The notes under the pieces were generated by a model. That model was not told the origin of the DNA and made no database searches. It saw only the letters and a program-made list of their open reading frames with translations. A stretch of 63,046 bases of DNA, taken from NCBI GenBank assembly GCA_024741835.1, contig JAENRP010000200.1, positions 14,564-77,609 on the forward strand. The letters run 5' to 3'. The position numbers and the translations under genes were made by a program. Numbering within the stretch: the stretch's first letter is position 1; each line of letters begins with the position of its first letter. Positions 1-12,770 of the stretch are shown here, in pieces. This DNA is from Diplocarpon mali (taxonomy: Eukaryota; Ascomycota; Leotiomycetes; Helotiales; Drepanopezizaceae).

Positions 1-75
1 CCCCTTCATAGCCATGTCCCTCGCCGGCCGTCGCATCTCCCAACGGAGCCGTGGTGGATGGAGAGGGGCCCCGAC

Positions 76-82
76 TATATAA
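76..82 (+). promoter_or_regulatory. Putative TATA box upstream of the C2H2 regulator
   Basis: The heptamer TATATAA sits at the left edge of the window. Downstream of it lies a pyrimidine-rich stretch (about 205-247), a common arrangement around fungal transcription starts. If it drives the C2H2 gene, the leader would exceed 1 kb. Position and composition are seen; promoter function is inferred. Confidence 0.4.
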
Positions 83-1283
83 CCAGCCCCGAGCACCCCT
101 GACCTCTCGACCCAAGTCACCCCAACTCAACAGACCTTCCCTCGCCTGATCTCCGACCTGAAGCTGACCCAGCTACACACCCACATATCAAGCACCCCTC
201 CACACCTCTCTTCCTTCTCATCTCTTCATCCCTCCCCCCTTTCCTGCAGCAAGCCTTCGTAAGCCCCCGCCTCCCTCCCGGTTCGCCCATCACAACTTCG
301 CACCAGCCAGGTCAGGCCCTGACCCCACCTCGCCCCACCTGATAAGGGACCCCGTTATCGATACCGATACCGAACACCGACAACCGTGCGACTGATCGGA
401 TCGGATCCCTCCATCGCCACCCTCGCCGTCCGCAGATCATTGTCCTGATCCAACCCCCATCATCCGACCGCGGCCAGCCCCCCTCCTTGCGCAGAATTTC
501 GTCTCGCATTCGTATCCCCTCTATCCACCTTCTCATATTCGTCGCCGCCGCATCAATAACCTCGCTCTCAACCTTCCTCGCCCGACACATATCCTCTCTC
601 CCCCCCCTCGACTGCTGCGTGCCTGGATATCAACCGCAAGGGATTCCTCAGCTCTGCCGACAAGTATCGTTCCCTTCCTCGACCCCCGCCGACCCGACCG
701 TGCCCCCTTCTGCCCCGGTCGCATCCTCCGCTCTGATCCTTACCACAGCTGTCGAGGCCGCATTACTGTACACACCGTCGATTACACACCATCCATCGGG
801 AGACCTTCGTCCATTACGACCTGGACCAGCCCGTCGATCCGGAATCCACGGCAGAGAGAGGCAGACGCGGACACCTCCAAGGCAGAGAGACTCGACCGTG
901 TGGCGGGGCAAGTTTTGTCTCGTGAACAGCCCGAAACCCCCCTCACCCCCCCCCCCCGACATTACATCGCATTGCATTGCGGCTCAGCCTCAGCTTCCCT
1001 CCGTGCCTGACCCAGTCCAACGCTGACCAAACTATCTTCTTCTTCCTCTTCTTCTTCCTCCTCCTCCTCCTCCTCCTCCTCCTCCTCCTCCTCCTCATCG
1101 TGTTCGGTCTCGATGCACGCTTCCCTTGTCCTCCGACCTCTTCACCCCTCGTCCCTCGGCTCGCTTGCCATTATTCGCGTCCCCGCCATCCCACTTCGTC
1201 CCGCCGACGATTCCCAGCCTCCTCCGGCATATATGCTCGGCCCGTCCGTATCCAACCCCCCTCCCACCGTCGCTCCGACGACG
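83..1283 (+). other. Long, pyrimidine-rich leader of the C2H2 regulator gene
   Basis: This stretch is C-rich on the plus strand and contains small upstream ORFs. The largest (487-1026) is biased in composition, shows no recognisable domain and is treated as noncoding. A possible leader intron donor (GTAAGC, starting at 259) is followed by acceptor-like CAG sites near 308, but nothing confirms splicing. A poly-C run lies at about 939-957 and a TTC/TCC tract at 1035-1097. Long uORF-bearing leaders are common for fungal regulatory genes. An additional upstream coding exon cannot be excluded. Confidence 0.4.
1035..1097 (+). repeat. TTC/TCC microsatellite (polypyrimidine tract)
   Basis: About 63 nt of uninterrupted pyrimidines, first TTC-type and then almost pure TCC triplets, lie about 185 nt before the chosen start codon. 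The tract is likely to vary in length between strains and could affect promoter or leader function. It is open in one frame as poly-Phe/poly-Leu, which I regard as fortuitous. Confidence 0.9.
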
Positions 1284-3589
1284 ATGGCATCTGCCTTGTC
1301 ACCTCCGGATGCCGCCTCTCCTCTGGGCGAGGAGCCACGTCCCCGAACCCCGCGCCCGCACGCCGCACCAGCCTCGCTACTTCTCCCACCGACGACGATG
1401 GCTCGAGAGGAGGCCCAGACGCCAACGAGAGCCACCTTTGCCGCCCCGCCGGCTCCAGCGGCGCCCGCGGGCCAGAGGCCGTTACCGCCCGCCTCGTCGC
1501 CGTTCATCCCCGTCGCCGCGACCATGGCTGCCGTCAACGACGAACACCCGCAACAACATGGCTTGTCCCGCGGCGACTCCCAGCACTCGGCCCAGTCGAG
1601 AGACGATGAGGACGTCGACATGGGGTCCGGTGACGGAGAGGACGATGGCTCGGACGATGAGACGGCGGGCGCCAACGCGGATGGCGGGAGCACATCCACG
1701 AAGAGGAAGGGAAAGTCACAGCGGTTCCACTGCACGCAATGGCCTCCATGCGATTTAAGCTTCACCCGGAGCGAGCATCTTGCTCGCCATGTCAGGTATG
1801 GGTCTTCGTGTTCCGAGGTGGGTGCTTGCGCTGACGTGGTAGGAAACACACCGGGGAGCGCCCGTTTCAGTGCCACTGCCTGCGCCGATTCTCCCGGCTC
1901 GACAATCTGCGGCAGCATGCCCAGACCGTCCACCAGAACGAAGACATCCCACATGATTCCCTGGCCGCGACTGGAACGCGCTTCCAGAGGCAAGTCCGGA
2001 CGGACAGGGTCAGACCATCCGGGAGACTCCGAGCGGGGACGACCGGAAGCCAGGTGGCCCAGGGCAGAGGCCATCAGAGGAACGCCTTGTCGATGTCGAG
2101 TATGACCAGCACCGCAACGGTCGCCTCCCTGGGTGGACCGGAGGAGTTGAGGAGGCGGCCGCCGCCACCGTTGCAAATGGCAGCAGATCGGTCGAGATTC
2201 TCCCAGGAGATGTACCAGCCGGGTAGCCCTTCGAGTGGAGCCCACCGCCAGGACCAGTATCCGCTGCACTCTCCCGGCTTCAACGCGCCAACGTCGGCTA
2301 CCTTTTCCAACGGGCCGAACAGTCCTCACTGGGGGTCGGCACTGCACTCGCCAAGCTCCAGCCACTCCCGAACGGCGGTTCTGCATGGATTCGACGGGCA
2401 TCGGACCCCGGGGCGGCGCCTCTCGGTCCCGTCCGGCGGCAATCCTTTCCAGTCTCCCCACGGAGGTTCCGCGGGCCCCCCGGCAATCGGCTCGATGCAC
2501 CCGTCCCCCCTGAGTCCGTACTCCCCGTCGACGCCGTCGAGCAGTCTCTTCTCGACTCCTACGACCCCCACAGGTGGATGGCCTCGACGGGAATCGCTGA
2601 GTCGGAGCACTGACGCCGACGCCAGACGCCGGACATGGGGCCCCGACACCAGATCTGCTCAGGTGGAGCAGTATACGAGCCGCCTCCAAAACGTCACGAC
2701 CGCCAACTACTATGCCACTGGCCCCGGGCCTCTGCCTCAACCCCCGATTGTCCCGTCGCAGCCTTTGCAGCCTCTGCAGCCTCTGCAGCCTCCGGTGCAC
2801 GATCGCCTTCCTGGTATTCATAACTTGCTCATGAGACCTACGACTCCAGTGCGTCGCGCGCCCAGCCCGATGATGATCGACACGCCGAGCAGGGCTCCGA
2901 CGTACCCAGAGTATCGAGCGGAGCGACCCCCGAGCCAACACCTGGAAGGAATGGACCGCCATATGAATATGCTGAGTATCAATCCAGAAGTCACCCCCCG
3001 CGACGCAGCCAACCAGTGGGCCAACGAGACCATCAGCGCCGTTCAAGTGGCTCGTGAGCACGCCACGCCGCAGCCGGCGGTGCGTTTTGAGGAGTCGCCG
3101 TACCAATCGAATCCGCAAGCCGGTGGCGGCTATCCGCTACATCGGCACCATGTCAGTGCTCCTGTCCACCCGGTCACCCCACGAGAGAAGAAGCGTCAAG
3201 CCTGGTATCAAGGCCCTCCTCTCCCGAGTCTCACGCAGCAACAGGGGACCTCGCCGGCAGAGGCGAGTGGGTCCGAAGCTGGTGTCCCCGGAACCCCAAT
3301 CAGTGCCACGATGGGCGAGCACAGGCCAGGAATTGGACATGCGAATGGCTACGTGGAGAGCCAGACCGCGATGCGTTCGCAGCACGAGCCGCGCGCGGTC
3401 CCGACGAATGCGTCCACCTATTCTCTCCAAGGCACCGAAGGGGCCTACACCTACGGGCCAGGGGCGCACCCGAACCGAGCTCAGCACCACGAGCAGGTTC
3501 CCAAGGGCAATCACACGCAAGGACTAGATGCGCTGGTCGCAGCTGCCACGGCCGTTGGCAACGCAAAGCACCAGCCGGTCTCTTGCTAG
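1284..3589 (+). CDS. C2H2 zinc-finger transcription factor, RfeC/Usv1-like
   Basis: Two exons, 1284-1795 and 1843-3589, give 752 aa. The 47-nt GT-AG intron has a CTGAC branch site at about 1831. Finger 1 uses C150, C156, H169 and H173, and the intron falls between its two histidines. Finger 2 has the odd C-x1-C spacing (C181, C183, H196, H201) and ends in the block [15 protein letters not shown]. Paired fingers of this type typify the fungal RfeC and yeast Usv1/Rgm1 group of nuclear regulators, which bind stress-response-like elements. An acidic stretch (about 107-126) and a basic KRKGK motif (a possible NLS) precede the fingers. The remaining 550 residues are Pro/Ser/Gln-rich and disordered-looking, with a PLQ repeat at about 2759-2791. 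The start at 1284 was chosen for its context (A at -3, G at +4); in-frame ATGs at 1113 and 1233 would add 57 or 17 residues. The family call is firm; the exact orthologue is not. Confidence 0.85.
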
Positions 3590-4697
3590 GTGGTTTCCGC
3601 GCACATATCACTGGGCCGAGAGGCTCAGACAGGTCTGTGTTGTGCATGTACACATTCTTCATGCGATACCGGCGTTGCTATGTTGCCTCGACAGCACGCT
3701 ACGAATTTACGACCTCGCGGTGGGACGGGAACCACGGTCCGCACGCGCGACTGAGACGATGGGCTAGGTTGGCATGGTGATTGGCCCCCTCATGGAAGGT
3801 GCGGTCGTGTCGGAGTTCACATCCTCTGATCGCTTCGGCGATGGTCTGCTGCTGGGTTCGGGTCCGGGCCGATGAGGCATTTCCTCGAAGCGTTGTTTCA
3901 TTCTGTTTGTGTTTGGTCAGTCGGCTCTCGCATTTCTTGAACAGCGACCGTTGAAGCGAGTGTCAGCGCGAGCTGAACCATGGCGGTTTCAACTGCAAAA
4001 CACCCCTACTCCCTACTGTTCTCGAGATATCTTTGAATCGCGCCGCGACCAAGATCGGGGGTGGCACGGGTTCTGGCGGCCAGGCTGCTTTTCTTTGATA
4101 CCCTTTCCCCCTTACTATCCATCGTTTAGACGCGGGTTGGGTCAGGGAGTTTCTGCCGGGCGGGTTGGCTGCGGTTGTGATTGCGTGCTTGAAGTCTCGT
4201 ATTGGGGTCTGTCGAGAACATTCGGGGGCCATGTCTGTCCGCAGCGTTGGGATGTTGAGGGTGGATCACGAGTGAGATTGATATATGTATGGTACCTGGA
4301 GTCAAACTCATCGTTCAGAGATGGTGTATCTTTATGATTATTCCAGCCGGATTCGCGGGGGGTGAACTCTGCCCTGCTCTGACGTGAAGGCGATCGCTTT
4401 GTGCACTCGATGTGGGATGAGAAGTGGATTAGACGACGCCCATGATTTTTCCAGTCATCTTTTTCTGGCTCGGCCTCCGGTTTTCCCGGCACTCCTCTCT
4501 ACACATCCCTTCCTCCGTTACCTATTTTCCCGGCTTGATTCTCCTCTTCCGGCCTATGGTGGCCCTCGAGGGGCCTGGATCACGCCGGTGAGGGTCTGAT
4601 GCCGTGCAGGAAGGCTGATTTGGGAGATCAATATGGAGAAGCCAGGAGAGGATCGAGAGGTAGGGGGGGAAGGGAAGGGGGGGAGATGTAGCCTGGT
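3590..4697. other. Intergenic: 3' flank of the C2H2 gene
   Basis: This stretch has ordinary GC content and no convincing gene. A 142-codon frame at 3909-4337 has no recognisable motif and probably overlaps the 3' UTR. No tRNA B-box with a matching A-box was found by eye. Confidence 0.5.
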
Positions 4698-5576
4698 TTG
4701 AATTTTTGGGAGTCTAGACATTGGAAATTGCGTGGATATTCATTTCCTGTTTACTGGTTACAATCCACCACCCGGTCGTGGGCGAGGACTTGCCGTGCTG
4801 GGAGACCAGTGGCCTCTCGTAGTCACCCAGATCTTGATCTCTTGATGCATACCGGCAGTCGCTTCACTGGACAGAACATACCTCTCCCCTCCGTTCGGCG
4901 ACTCGATGCCGACGGCGCATCGCGCCCCGCGGATCCCCAAGGCGACGATTCGCAGCGCGGAGCCTCTCGTTTCGAGACGAACCTCGACGGCCGGGCATCT
5001 GGGAAGGGTTCGTGGCGGCGGAGGAGGGGACGTTGCCTGGGTGACTCCAGGATGCTTCTGCCCGCGCCGAAGAAAGCACCGACGTCTTGGAACACGTTCG
5101 AGTCAGACGGGCCCGACGCGCCTGAGGAGAGGCAGTGTGATGTTCTCGCCCGGGGAGCTGGCGTGTGTGTCTGTCAAGCAGCTTCCTCGCGGGAGGTAAT
5201 ACGCCATGCGTTGGTTTCGAGGCGAATGAGTAATACCAGCTGGCTAGGACTTCATCCAGGGACAGGCAAGCGCATCGACAGAGATGATCAACCGGAGGCC
5301 TGCGGTCACGAGGGGTCTGGGTATCTTAGAGCTGTCTGTGATCAAGGAGAAGATGGAGGGGAAGGAGGGCAGGAGGAAGTTTGGAGAACATCGCTCGCGG
5401 TGGGCTTCGGGTCGGCAGGAGAGGGACCAGGAGACGTACGAGTGCGATGGGAGAGCCGGATTCGTACGTGCCTGTTGAGGACCTTGGTACGAGGACAGGC
5501 GGAGCGCCGGAATCTCCACAGGTGGCTCACTTCCGTTGGACGATCAAGCGGAGATGTGGTTTCTGGTGGCATCTAG
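4698..5576 (+). other. Unassigned 292-codon open frame, coding status doubtful
   Basis: This is the longest frame in the 7.9-kb gene-poor stretch. It is rich in Arg, Gly and Ser and has no recognisable domain, signal peptide or membrane segment. Several overlapping frames on both strands are also open, as expected in GC-rich DNA. It could be a lineage-specific gene, an exon of an unrecognised gene, or chance; I favour chance. Confidence 0.15.
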
Positions 5577-8500
5577 TATCTAGCAGGGTGTTGGGTCCCG
5601 TAGCAGTATTAACTCGAGGAAGCCCAGTAGTTCCTCCTGAGACGTTACTCTTAAACGCCTGCGTCCCTTCCGTGGGCTCATCTCACCGACTGTTTTACTA
5701 CTTACTTTGATGCTTTATTCCTTGAGCAGTTTCATATCTAGTCATAGTAACGCACTGATGCAAGCATAATGCACTCGTACACGCCTGTTTCCTCGAGCAC
5801 AATGTATATCTCTGAAAGAGAAATGGCAAATTAGGGTCCCTAGTCCTAGCATAGAAGGGCTTCACAGGCCTGATCAAAGATCCTCGGAAGGAGCCAGATC
5901 GGCAGAAAGTAGACAGTAGAATAGCTAGTCTACAGACCATAGCTGCTTTGGGGCTTGTGAAGAAGGTAGATAGGCTCAGTGAATGCTTGGAGAAGTATCA
6001 CTGGTAGTGAGACGCTGTTTAAGATGCTGCCTTGAGTGACGTCGAAGTATTAACAATAACTTGTATTTCTTTCTTCTGATTGTTGGTAAAGAGTCCGGCT
6101 TGGTAAGCACTATCAAGAAGACTGGCATTGTTATTCTGAGCATTCTTTGGAACGATAGTCTTTTTCTGATAGTGAAGTACAGAAGACATGTGCTATTACA
6201 AACTCATCGTCTATGACTCTACTTGCAGCTGCTCAGTTCAGAGCGCTGCTTCCTATTGGCACGTCATCAGATATACTCACAGCCGACTCTCTGTCTAACC
6301 TATGGATAAAGATCAAGAGGTAGCGCTCGATCATTGGATCTTTCACATATTGTGTACCGTTTCTTATCATACAAGTACTCGCGTAAATCAGAATCGTAGG
6401 GGACAATCTCGGCTTTGAGCCATTCTAGGTGGGATTTTGCTTGAAATATCATAGATAGGAAGTGCAGGAAAAACAAGAAACACCCTTTTGTGAAGCTACA
6501 GGCCTAGGTGTCCGAAAATATGCCACTCAAGAGCTAGCATGGTAATATCACAGATACTAGCACAGATACCGGCACATTTCCTACGCGCTTAGTGTTTAGG
6601 CGTTATACGTACTCATCATTTATCCTACATAGCTGGCCGCGCTTCGATAAGCCACCTAAGCCATGCCGACTGGTCGACCTGATTGTCGGGGCTTTCGACG
6701 CCACTCCAAACACCCGATCTTGATTTCCCCTCAGATACAGGCACTGAAAATGCTGTGTTGGGAACCAGACAGCCCCCACGGCAGTGGCCCCCGGAGGGCC
6801 AGCGGAGCGTCATGCACGAAATAACTGATGGTTAGCCTAGCACGCGCTATAGCTAAGCCGCGCTAGCGAAAGCAGTGCTCAAGTTTCATAGACTTAACGT
6901 CTCAGAAACTCGGAGTGCGTACTTGGCTAGGTGTTTTCTTTTCTAAAGAAAAAAAAAAGAAGACTGGGCTAGATTTGGGATATCAGGAGAATGAGATGTA
7001 CTGAGTGTGCTACTGAGGCACGAAGTTACAATCATACTAATCAACTAGTACGACCAACAGATCAAGTGNCCCCCCTAGCCTTCTTCCGAGCTTAAATGCC
7101 AGTTTGTATGCCTCTGTGACAGGGCTTGCGCTGTGACAAGGCCTCGGGACGGCATCTACCTTTCTACCAGATCAACCCCCGCACGTTGCATCCCAAGCGA
7201 GTAGGTCGCGCGTGGCGTGAAGAGGCGTAGCGTGGCCGCAGCGGATTGATGTAATAGCCGCGAGCTGTGTTTCTTCTGCCGAGGGCTCACTGATGACACC
7301 AGGGCCTTTTCCTCGTCTTCGCTGTTCTTTTCCGCCTCCTACTGCTCCTTGGGTCTCTCCCCCCAGACCAGAAGGCAATGGGCATTCTGGCTTGTTGAAT
7401 CGTACCAGGCAGCGACAGGTGGCCTGTCTTTGCGGCAGATCCGCTCTCGAGCCTTCTCGAGATTGCAATGGACCCCATGACCGGTGTCCCAGGTGGATGA
7501 TTCTCCTCGCCTGCTCGTCTCCTGCAGGCTAAACCAGTGATTAGCTTCATGGCAACCAAAAACCCAGCCGCTGAGGGAATGATCGCACTGCTGACCTATA
7601 CCGACACGATCTCTGCCTTCTCCCGGAGGTCTCCCAGAGATGAAGAGCCCGAGTATGGGAGGGGGCTAGGGCTGATGATGAGTGAGTCTGTAACTGGTGC
7701 GCTCAGATATCACACGGCAGGAATGCCATTAATGGAAATCCCCCGCTTCAGGGCGCGGAAGGCAAAAGTCCAGATACTGAACCTTTTCATGGGCACCCGG
7801 CGCAGTGTAAAACGCAAGTAATGGATGTTGAGTCATGACAGAGTACAGGTACTGTACGGATTCTCATGCCACAAGGTATTTGACGCTCCTCGCTTAGGGG
7901 CGGGGGTTTGTTTACGCCACCCCGCATGCGCTAGAAAGATGTATCAGAGTGGAATTCTACGCACGAGTATTATGCTAGACTAGCTTTCTAACCCTGAAGT
8001 TTGCGATGCGGATAGTCTCTGGTCGAGCCAGCGACCGTAGCAATGCCTTGCCAGCCGTATTTTTCTATATTACACTGACGAGGTATCCCGCACGCCGTGG
8101 AAGAGCCAGCAGCTAGGGTGGAAGACGAGCTTCGAAGAGGGCATGTCATATCGTCCAGACTTCACCATCACCCTCCGCATAGCAGTAACAAAGCCCTTGC
8201 TTCGACATACCGTTTTGCATCTTGCCTGCTTACTGAGCAATAGATGGCGTGCCATGTACGACCTTACTCTGTCCCAAGCGCGGCAAATCACACGCAGCAT
8301 CGGCCTGGTTGTATTTTCTATAGAAAGCAAGAGCTGCAGACTCTTCGGTTGCGGAAGATATGCTACTCAGGACACCTCAAAATCCCATGCTTGACGATCA
8401 AAGATCCAACTGTCTCGCGGCACAACGCATCATCAAGCAGGCGCCGCGCACGGTTATGACTCCTCCACGCAGCTCATCTTGAGTAGACAAACATCTGGCA

Positions 8501-11481
8501 AGCAACCAGGCCCGCAGAGGATCACTGGCATCGGTGGGAGCCTATCCACTCCAGAGCCCTCTCGGGCTTGCTTTTTCTTGCCCATCCCGATCGCAGCGGG
8601 GGAGACGGGGGGACGAGGCAAGTACTCCTGCATAGTCTCTCCCCCCTGTGAATGTACCTCTCAAGGCTAAAGCTGACGCTTGATCCCCGCCCAGGACTGG
8701 CCAGGAGCCAGGAGAAACGGTCGTCGAGGAACTGCAGCCTGACAAGATCCAGAGAACGCTACCTGATCGCAAGTCTACCAAGTGCTGTCCGAAATATAGC
8801 AGACCTCGCGGAACTCATTTTTTCACTCCGTCTACGCCGTCAGAGTGTTTCGTAGCTTACGGTGACGTATTGCTGCTTCGCCGTACTATCCAAGACGAAT
8901 CGAGTCATAGAGACATATCTCAGCATTGTAGAAATAATGTTAATCAAGGCGAAGGTGATGATGGATATATACCCATGTCCCATGTAAAAGCCCAGAGCTG
9001 GCGGCTATGGCACTTTACGCGCATGCAGGGCAGAATGCGACGCGTATCTGCTATCCGTAGAGGGTGAGGAAGAGAGCGGAAAATTCGCCAGTTCCCGGGT
9101 TTCTCTCTTGATTTCTTTGCCTACTTGGCCGGCGAGTAGATACCCTGCGGAGGCAGAGCGGTCGAGTAGTCGCTGTATTTTAAGTGCCAGATACCTTTGC
9201 TTAAAAGCAAACTTGGGTGGGAAGAAAAAATTCAACGTGTTATTTGCTGCTGGGTCGGGGTATTTTGAAGAACTGGTCTGGTATTGTTTTTGTTGTTTTC
9301 ATCTAATTTTCTAAGAATGGTGTGGTACTCAAGCGAGCGTGTCGAAAGGCCCCTTATCATGAGTAGTGCTACTTGACGGCTATGCGCCTGTGGTCGCAGC
9401 GAGGTCTTGCCGATCACACGATAGCTCGTAGACCATTCCGCCGTCTTCACCGCGCCCAGTCTGTGAACAGCTAAGCAAAGGCACTTGTCTAGAAAGTACA
9501 AATGCATCTTCCTATGGGCCTTCCAGGTCGATTCTGGAATAAAGTAACTAGTACAAGGGAGAAGCCAAGCCTAGGTACCTTTGCTGCAATTCAAAGTTCG
9601 CGTTCTCAATGTATCATCCCTACGTATTGACAGAGGTACTCCTCGCTTGTCCGCGCCATAGATGACCCTGCACACTGCTTCATAGTGGAGGAATTCTCAT
9701 TTCGCCTGGCTAGCTTAGATTCATAGCAATGCTGCCTTAGAAGAGGGATTCGACGCGGGAATTGTAAACGCTTAGGATCCTCACTGGCTTGAGCTGGATT
9801 GAGCTTGAGCAGAGGGACTCGGAGATCCGAAGTGATGATAGATGGCTATGGCACTCCGCGGGAGAGACTGAAGCTACCAAGACTGAATCTCTCATAGGGC
9901 TTGGGAATACTCTTAATAGCCTGAGCGAGCAATCGAGACGGCCTTCCTCGTCATGAGCAGCTATAAATAGAAATTCATGTCTTCTTCGAAGCCACAGACC
10001 CGAAAGGGCAGAAACCCCTCGATAAACTTTGTCCGTGACAAGATCGACGCGGCGGGCCCCGAGCTTGGATTTTGACTTATTGAGGCGCTCCTACACAGTA
10101 CAGTACAGTATTGTGCTTCCAGAAAAGGAGGGACAAGGACCAGGGAGGTCGGCGCCTACCAGAGACCCTGGGGATCATGATTCCTCATGGTAGTGAGTTG
10201 AGTTTGGAGAATAGGTCATTGCCAAGTCAGGACGAACCGCGTGGATCCGAATGAAGGCAGAGCATCTCACTCCAGTCCGGCAGGCGAAGGTTTAACGAGT
10301 CCTGAGCGAAATACATAAGACAGTGGTTCAGTATCATCACGGCCCGGCAGCAAGACTGTCAGAGCTTGGCCTGATAGAGTCGCATTCCCTGAGCACACTC
10401 GTCACACGCGCTCGACAATCACGTTAGTCGTTCCGATGTAGCGGCGAGGTGGTGTGCTGTGATTGAAACCGAAGAAAAATCTCCAAAATACTCGAGCGAA
10501 TGTTTGCTGCATCCTTTTGCAAACAAATCTCAGTGTAAACGCGTGTCAAATGCATGCGGGAGATGTGACCTTGCTGCTATAGGTCCCGGTCGAGATACAA
10601 AGCCCCCTCCCCCTGCCGCGCGGTGCGAATAATTGATTACTGTACCTCTGTACAGCGTCGTGAACACGCAGCTCGCTCCGCCCACAACAGAACGCGGAGA
10701 TGCCAGCAAGTCTTTGAAAAATCGGAAATCGCTCGCCGCTGGAGGCTGAGCTATGTCCTGGATGACGAATGAGGCTGAGGAAATTCTATATGCAGACGAT
10801 GGATGTGGGCGGTGCAACAGTGAAGAGATCTCTACCCCTGCGGCGTAGTTCTTCGTCCTTGTGCGAACGCGAAGAACGAAGATCCGAGTACGAAGCCTGA
10901 GCCGGTCCCCGCACAAGTGGGCAAGATATGGCATCTTCTGACCAATTGATACTTCCCTTGGGACTAACAAAAGCAAGCTTTTGGACCCGCGACGAAGAAC
11001 TATACTTAGGTTGTTCTATTGGAGCTTGATTTGACCTTCGTCGGGATTGGGAGGGCCCTCTACCCAGGTTCTCTACCACATGCGTTTTGCGTGCTGGTGT
11101 GGTGAGTCTGGCGTATTGTTTTGTTGCATTCTTTTGATGCGACAGTACCGTACCGGTTCCTCCGGGTTGCAGCTTCGGGGGTGGGATTACGCGGCGGCTG
11201 CGAGATGGTGCCAGTGCTCTGAAACATACAGCAAAAGGCTGACTGAGATTAAACTCCACCCGCAGACGATGACGACGGATACTCCGCCCCAAACTCTTCC
11301 TGGGCACCGATATCTTTCAGAAGGATGCAAAGTTGAAGGTCTTAGCTATCGAGGCCAACAGAGCCTTGAGCTCCAACTGTTGATATATAGTATCAAGTAA
11401 TTTCGTGGGAGGCGCTTTTCTTGAGAACTCAGCATCTTCTATCCGCTACCAGCTCGACGACTCCTCGCAACTCCATCAGCA
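5577..11481. other. Gene-poor intergenic stretch
   Basis: About 5.9 kb with no supported gene. Short frames exist (for example 7537-7821 + of 94 aa, 7172-7468 - of 98 aa, 10786-11307 - of 173 aa), but none has a motif I recognise or convincing splice structure. There is no strong AT shift and there are no obvious LTRs, so this is not RIP-degraded repeat like the right half of the window. One ambiguous base lies at 7069. It may hold regulatory sequence, noncoding RNA or unrecognised small genes. The last ~100 nt before 11482 carry a TATA-like ATATATAG (near 11385) and a C/T-rich leader belonging to the next gene. Confidence 0.5.
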
Positions 11482-12770
11482 ATGTCCGATATCAAGCGCT
11501 CACCCAGCATGTCCAAGGAAGAGAACCGGACATCTCTTCCGCCGCCGGTCTATGCGGAATCCGAATCTCAATACTCCGAATCGCATGACTCCACGGCCGA
11601 ATACTACATCGGTGGGATGTTAGAGAAGCCAATTGTTGTACCTCGTCAGTATTTTGACCCTGTGAAGCCTCATCAACTGACACCGGCACAGAACAAACGA
11701 GCCTATTCATGATCAAGACCTTCTCGCCCTTCGCACGCGCCTATTCTCCAGCTCTCGCTAAGTTGCCAGAACCTATCTCGAAAGAGCAGTTCCTCGAGTT
11801 CATAGACGGTCTCAACAACGCCTTCATCTCGTCTCCCATCTTCCAGTTGGCCCATGTGGTCGGTGGCGGGCTCTTGGGATCGCAGATCCTTCCAGCACAA
11901 GCAGTCGGCGCCGTCTTCCAAGTTTCGTCCGTTGCCCTCTCCGCAGGTGTCTCCGTGGTCCGGGTCCGAAGTTTCTTGAAGAAGGCCAATGCAGATATTT
12001 TCGCGCCTAAGAAGCTGATTGCCAGGCTCATGAACACGAAGAAGATGATGGAAGAAATAAAGTGCAACAATGTGGACGCCAAAGGAAAGCTGATTCTACC
12101 TCCGATGGACGAGCTCACCGACCTCACGCCTGAGACAGGAGTCATGATCGTCCGTGATCCCGCCGTTGCAGCACCCGCGCCAACAGTGGAGGACCCACGC
12201 GTCCGTAGGCTCCGCGCCCTGGATGGCTACATCTCGCCTCTCGAACTCGAGTCTGAAGCTCCACTCCCGGAAGGTGTGATGAAGAAATACGGTGGAGCGC
12301 CACTTCGCTGGCTCAATAAGCGCAGGGATACCAAGTTGGCAAAGGCCGCTACTATGAGTTCTGAGAAGCGCCTTTCGAAAGCCCCAGAAGCCGAGGCTGA
12401 GATGGAAAGATCAGAGGCGGAGATTCAGAATATCGAGCGGCGGATGATCGAGGTGCATCATGCAGCTGAGATGGAGCTCGCAACAGCTACGCCGGAAGAG
12501 AGACTTAAGATCGAAGCGCGTTCCGAGCAGGAGATAAGCGCTCTCAAGGCTTCGAGGGATGTGGAAACAGAGCGGAGGAACACGGCGCTCGCTGCGATAT
12601 ACAAGAAGGGGGATAAGAAGCTGAATAAACTGGCGAAGAATGAGGAGAAAATTGCAAATCGGATCTTGTGGATTGTTATCACGAAGCTGGGTGCGAACAA
12701 CGCAGATAGTGAGTTGATGGAGGTCGGGAGTCTTGAGGCTGACTCTGAGGACCGTCCGCGTTCCCAGTAA
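11482..12770 (+). CDS. Conserved-type fungal protein of unknown function with C-terminal coiled coil
   Basis: Exons 11482-11644 and 11692-12770 give 413 aa. The 47-nt intron (GTCAGT donor, CTGAC branch site, CACAG acceptor) restores the frame into PFARAYSPALAKLPEP. The N-terminal ~45 residues are Ser/Glu-rich. Residues of roughly 70-155 form a domain with a hydrophobic glycine-rich stretch (HVVGGGLLGSQ) followed by a basic helix (FLKKANADIFAPKKLIARLM). The C-terminal third is a charged heptad-like coiled coil (about 265-365). The layout resembles uncharacterised proteins widespread in Pezizomycotina that I cannot name. Membrane association of the glycine-rich stretch is possible but unproven. 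Gene structure is well supported; function is unknown. Confidence 0.75.

Noticed and set aside
1142..3118. 658-codon minus-strand frame across the C2H2 gene
   Set aside because: It is a GC-rich antisense shadow. The plus strand has the zinc fingers, splice signals and family match.
3838..3880. Possible tRNA B-box (GGTTCGGGTCC-like)
   Set aside because: No A-box at the right distance and no cloverleaf could be folded by eye.
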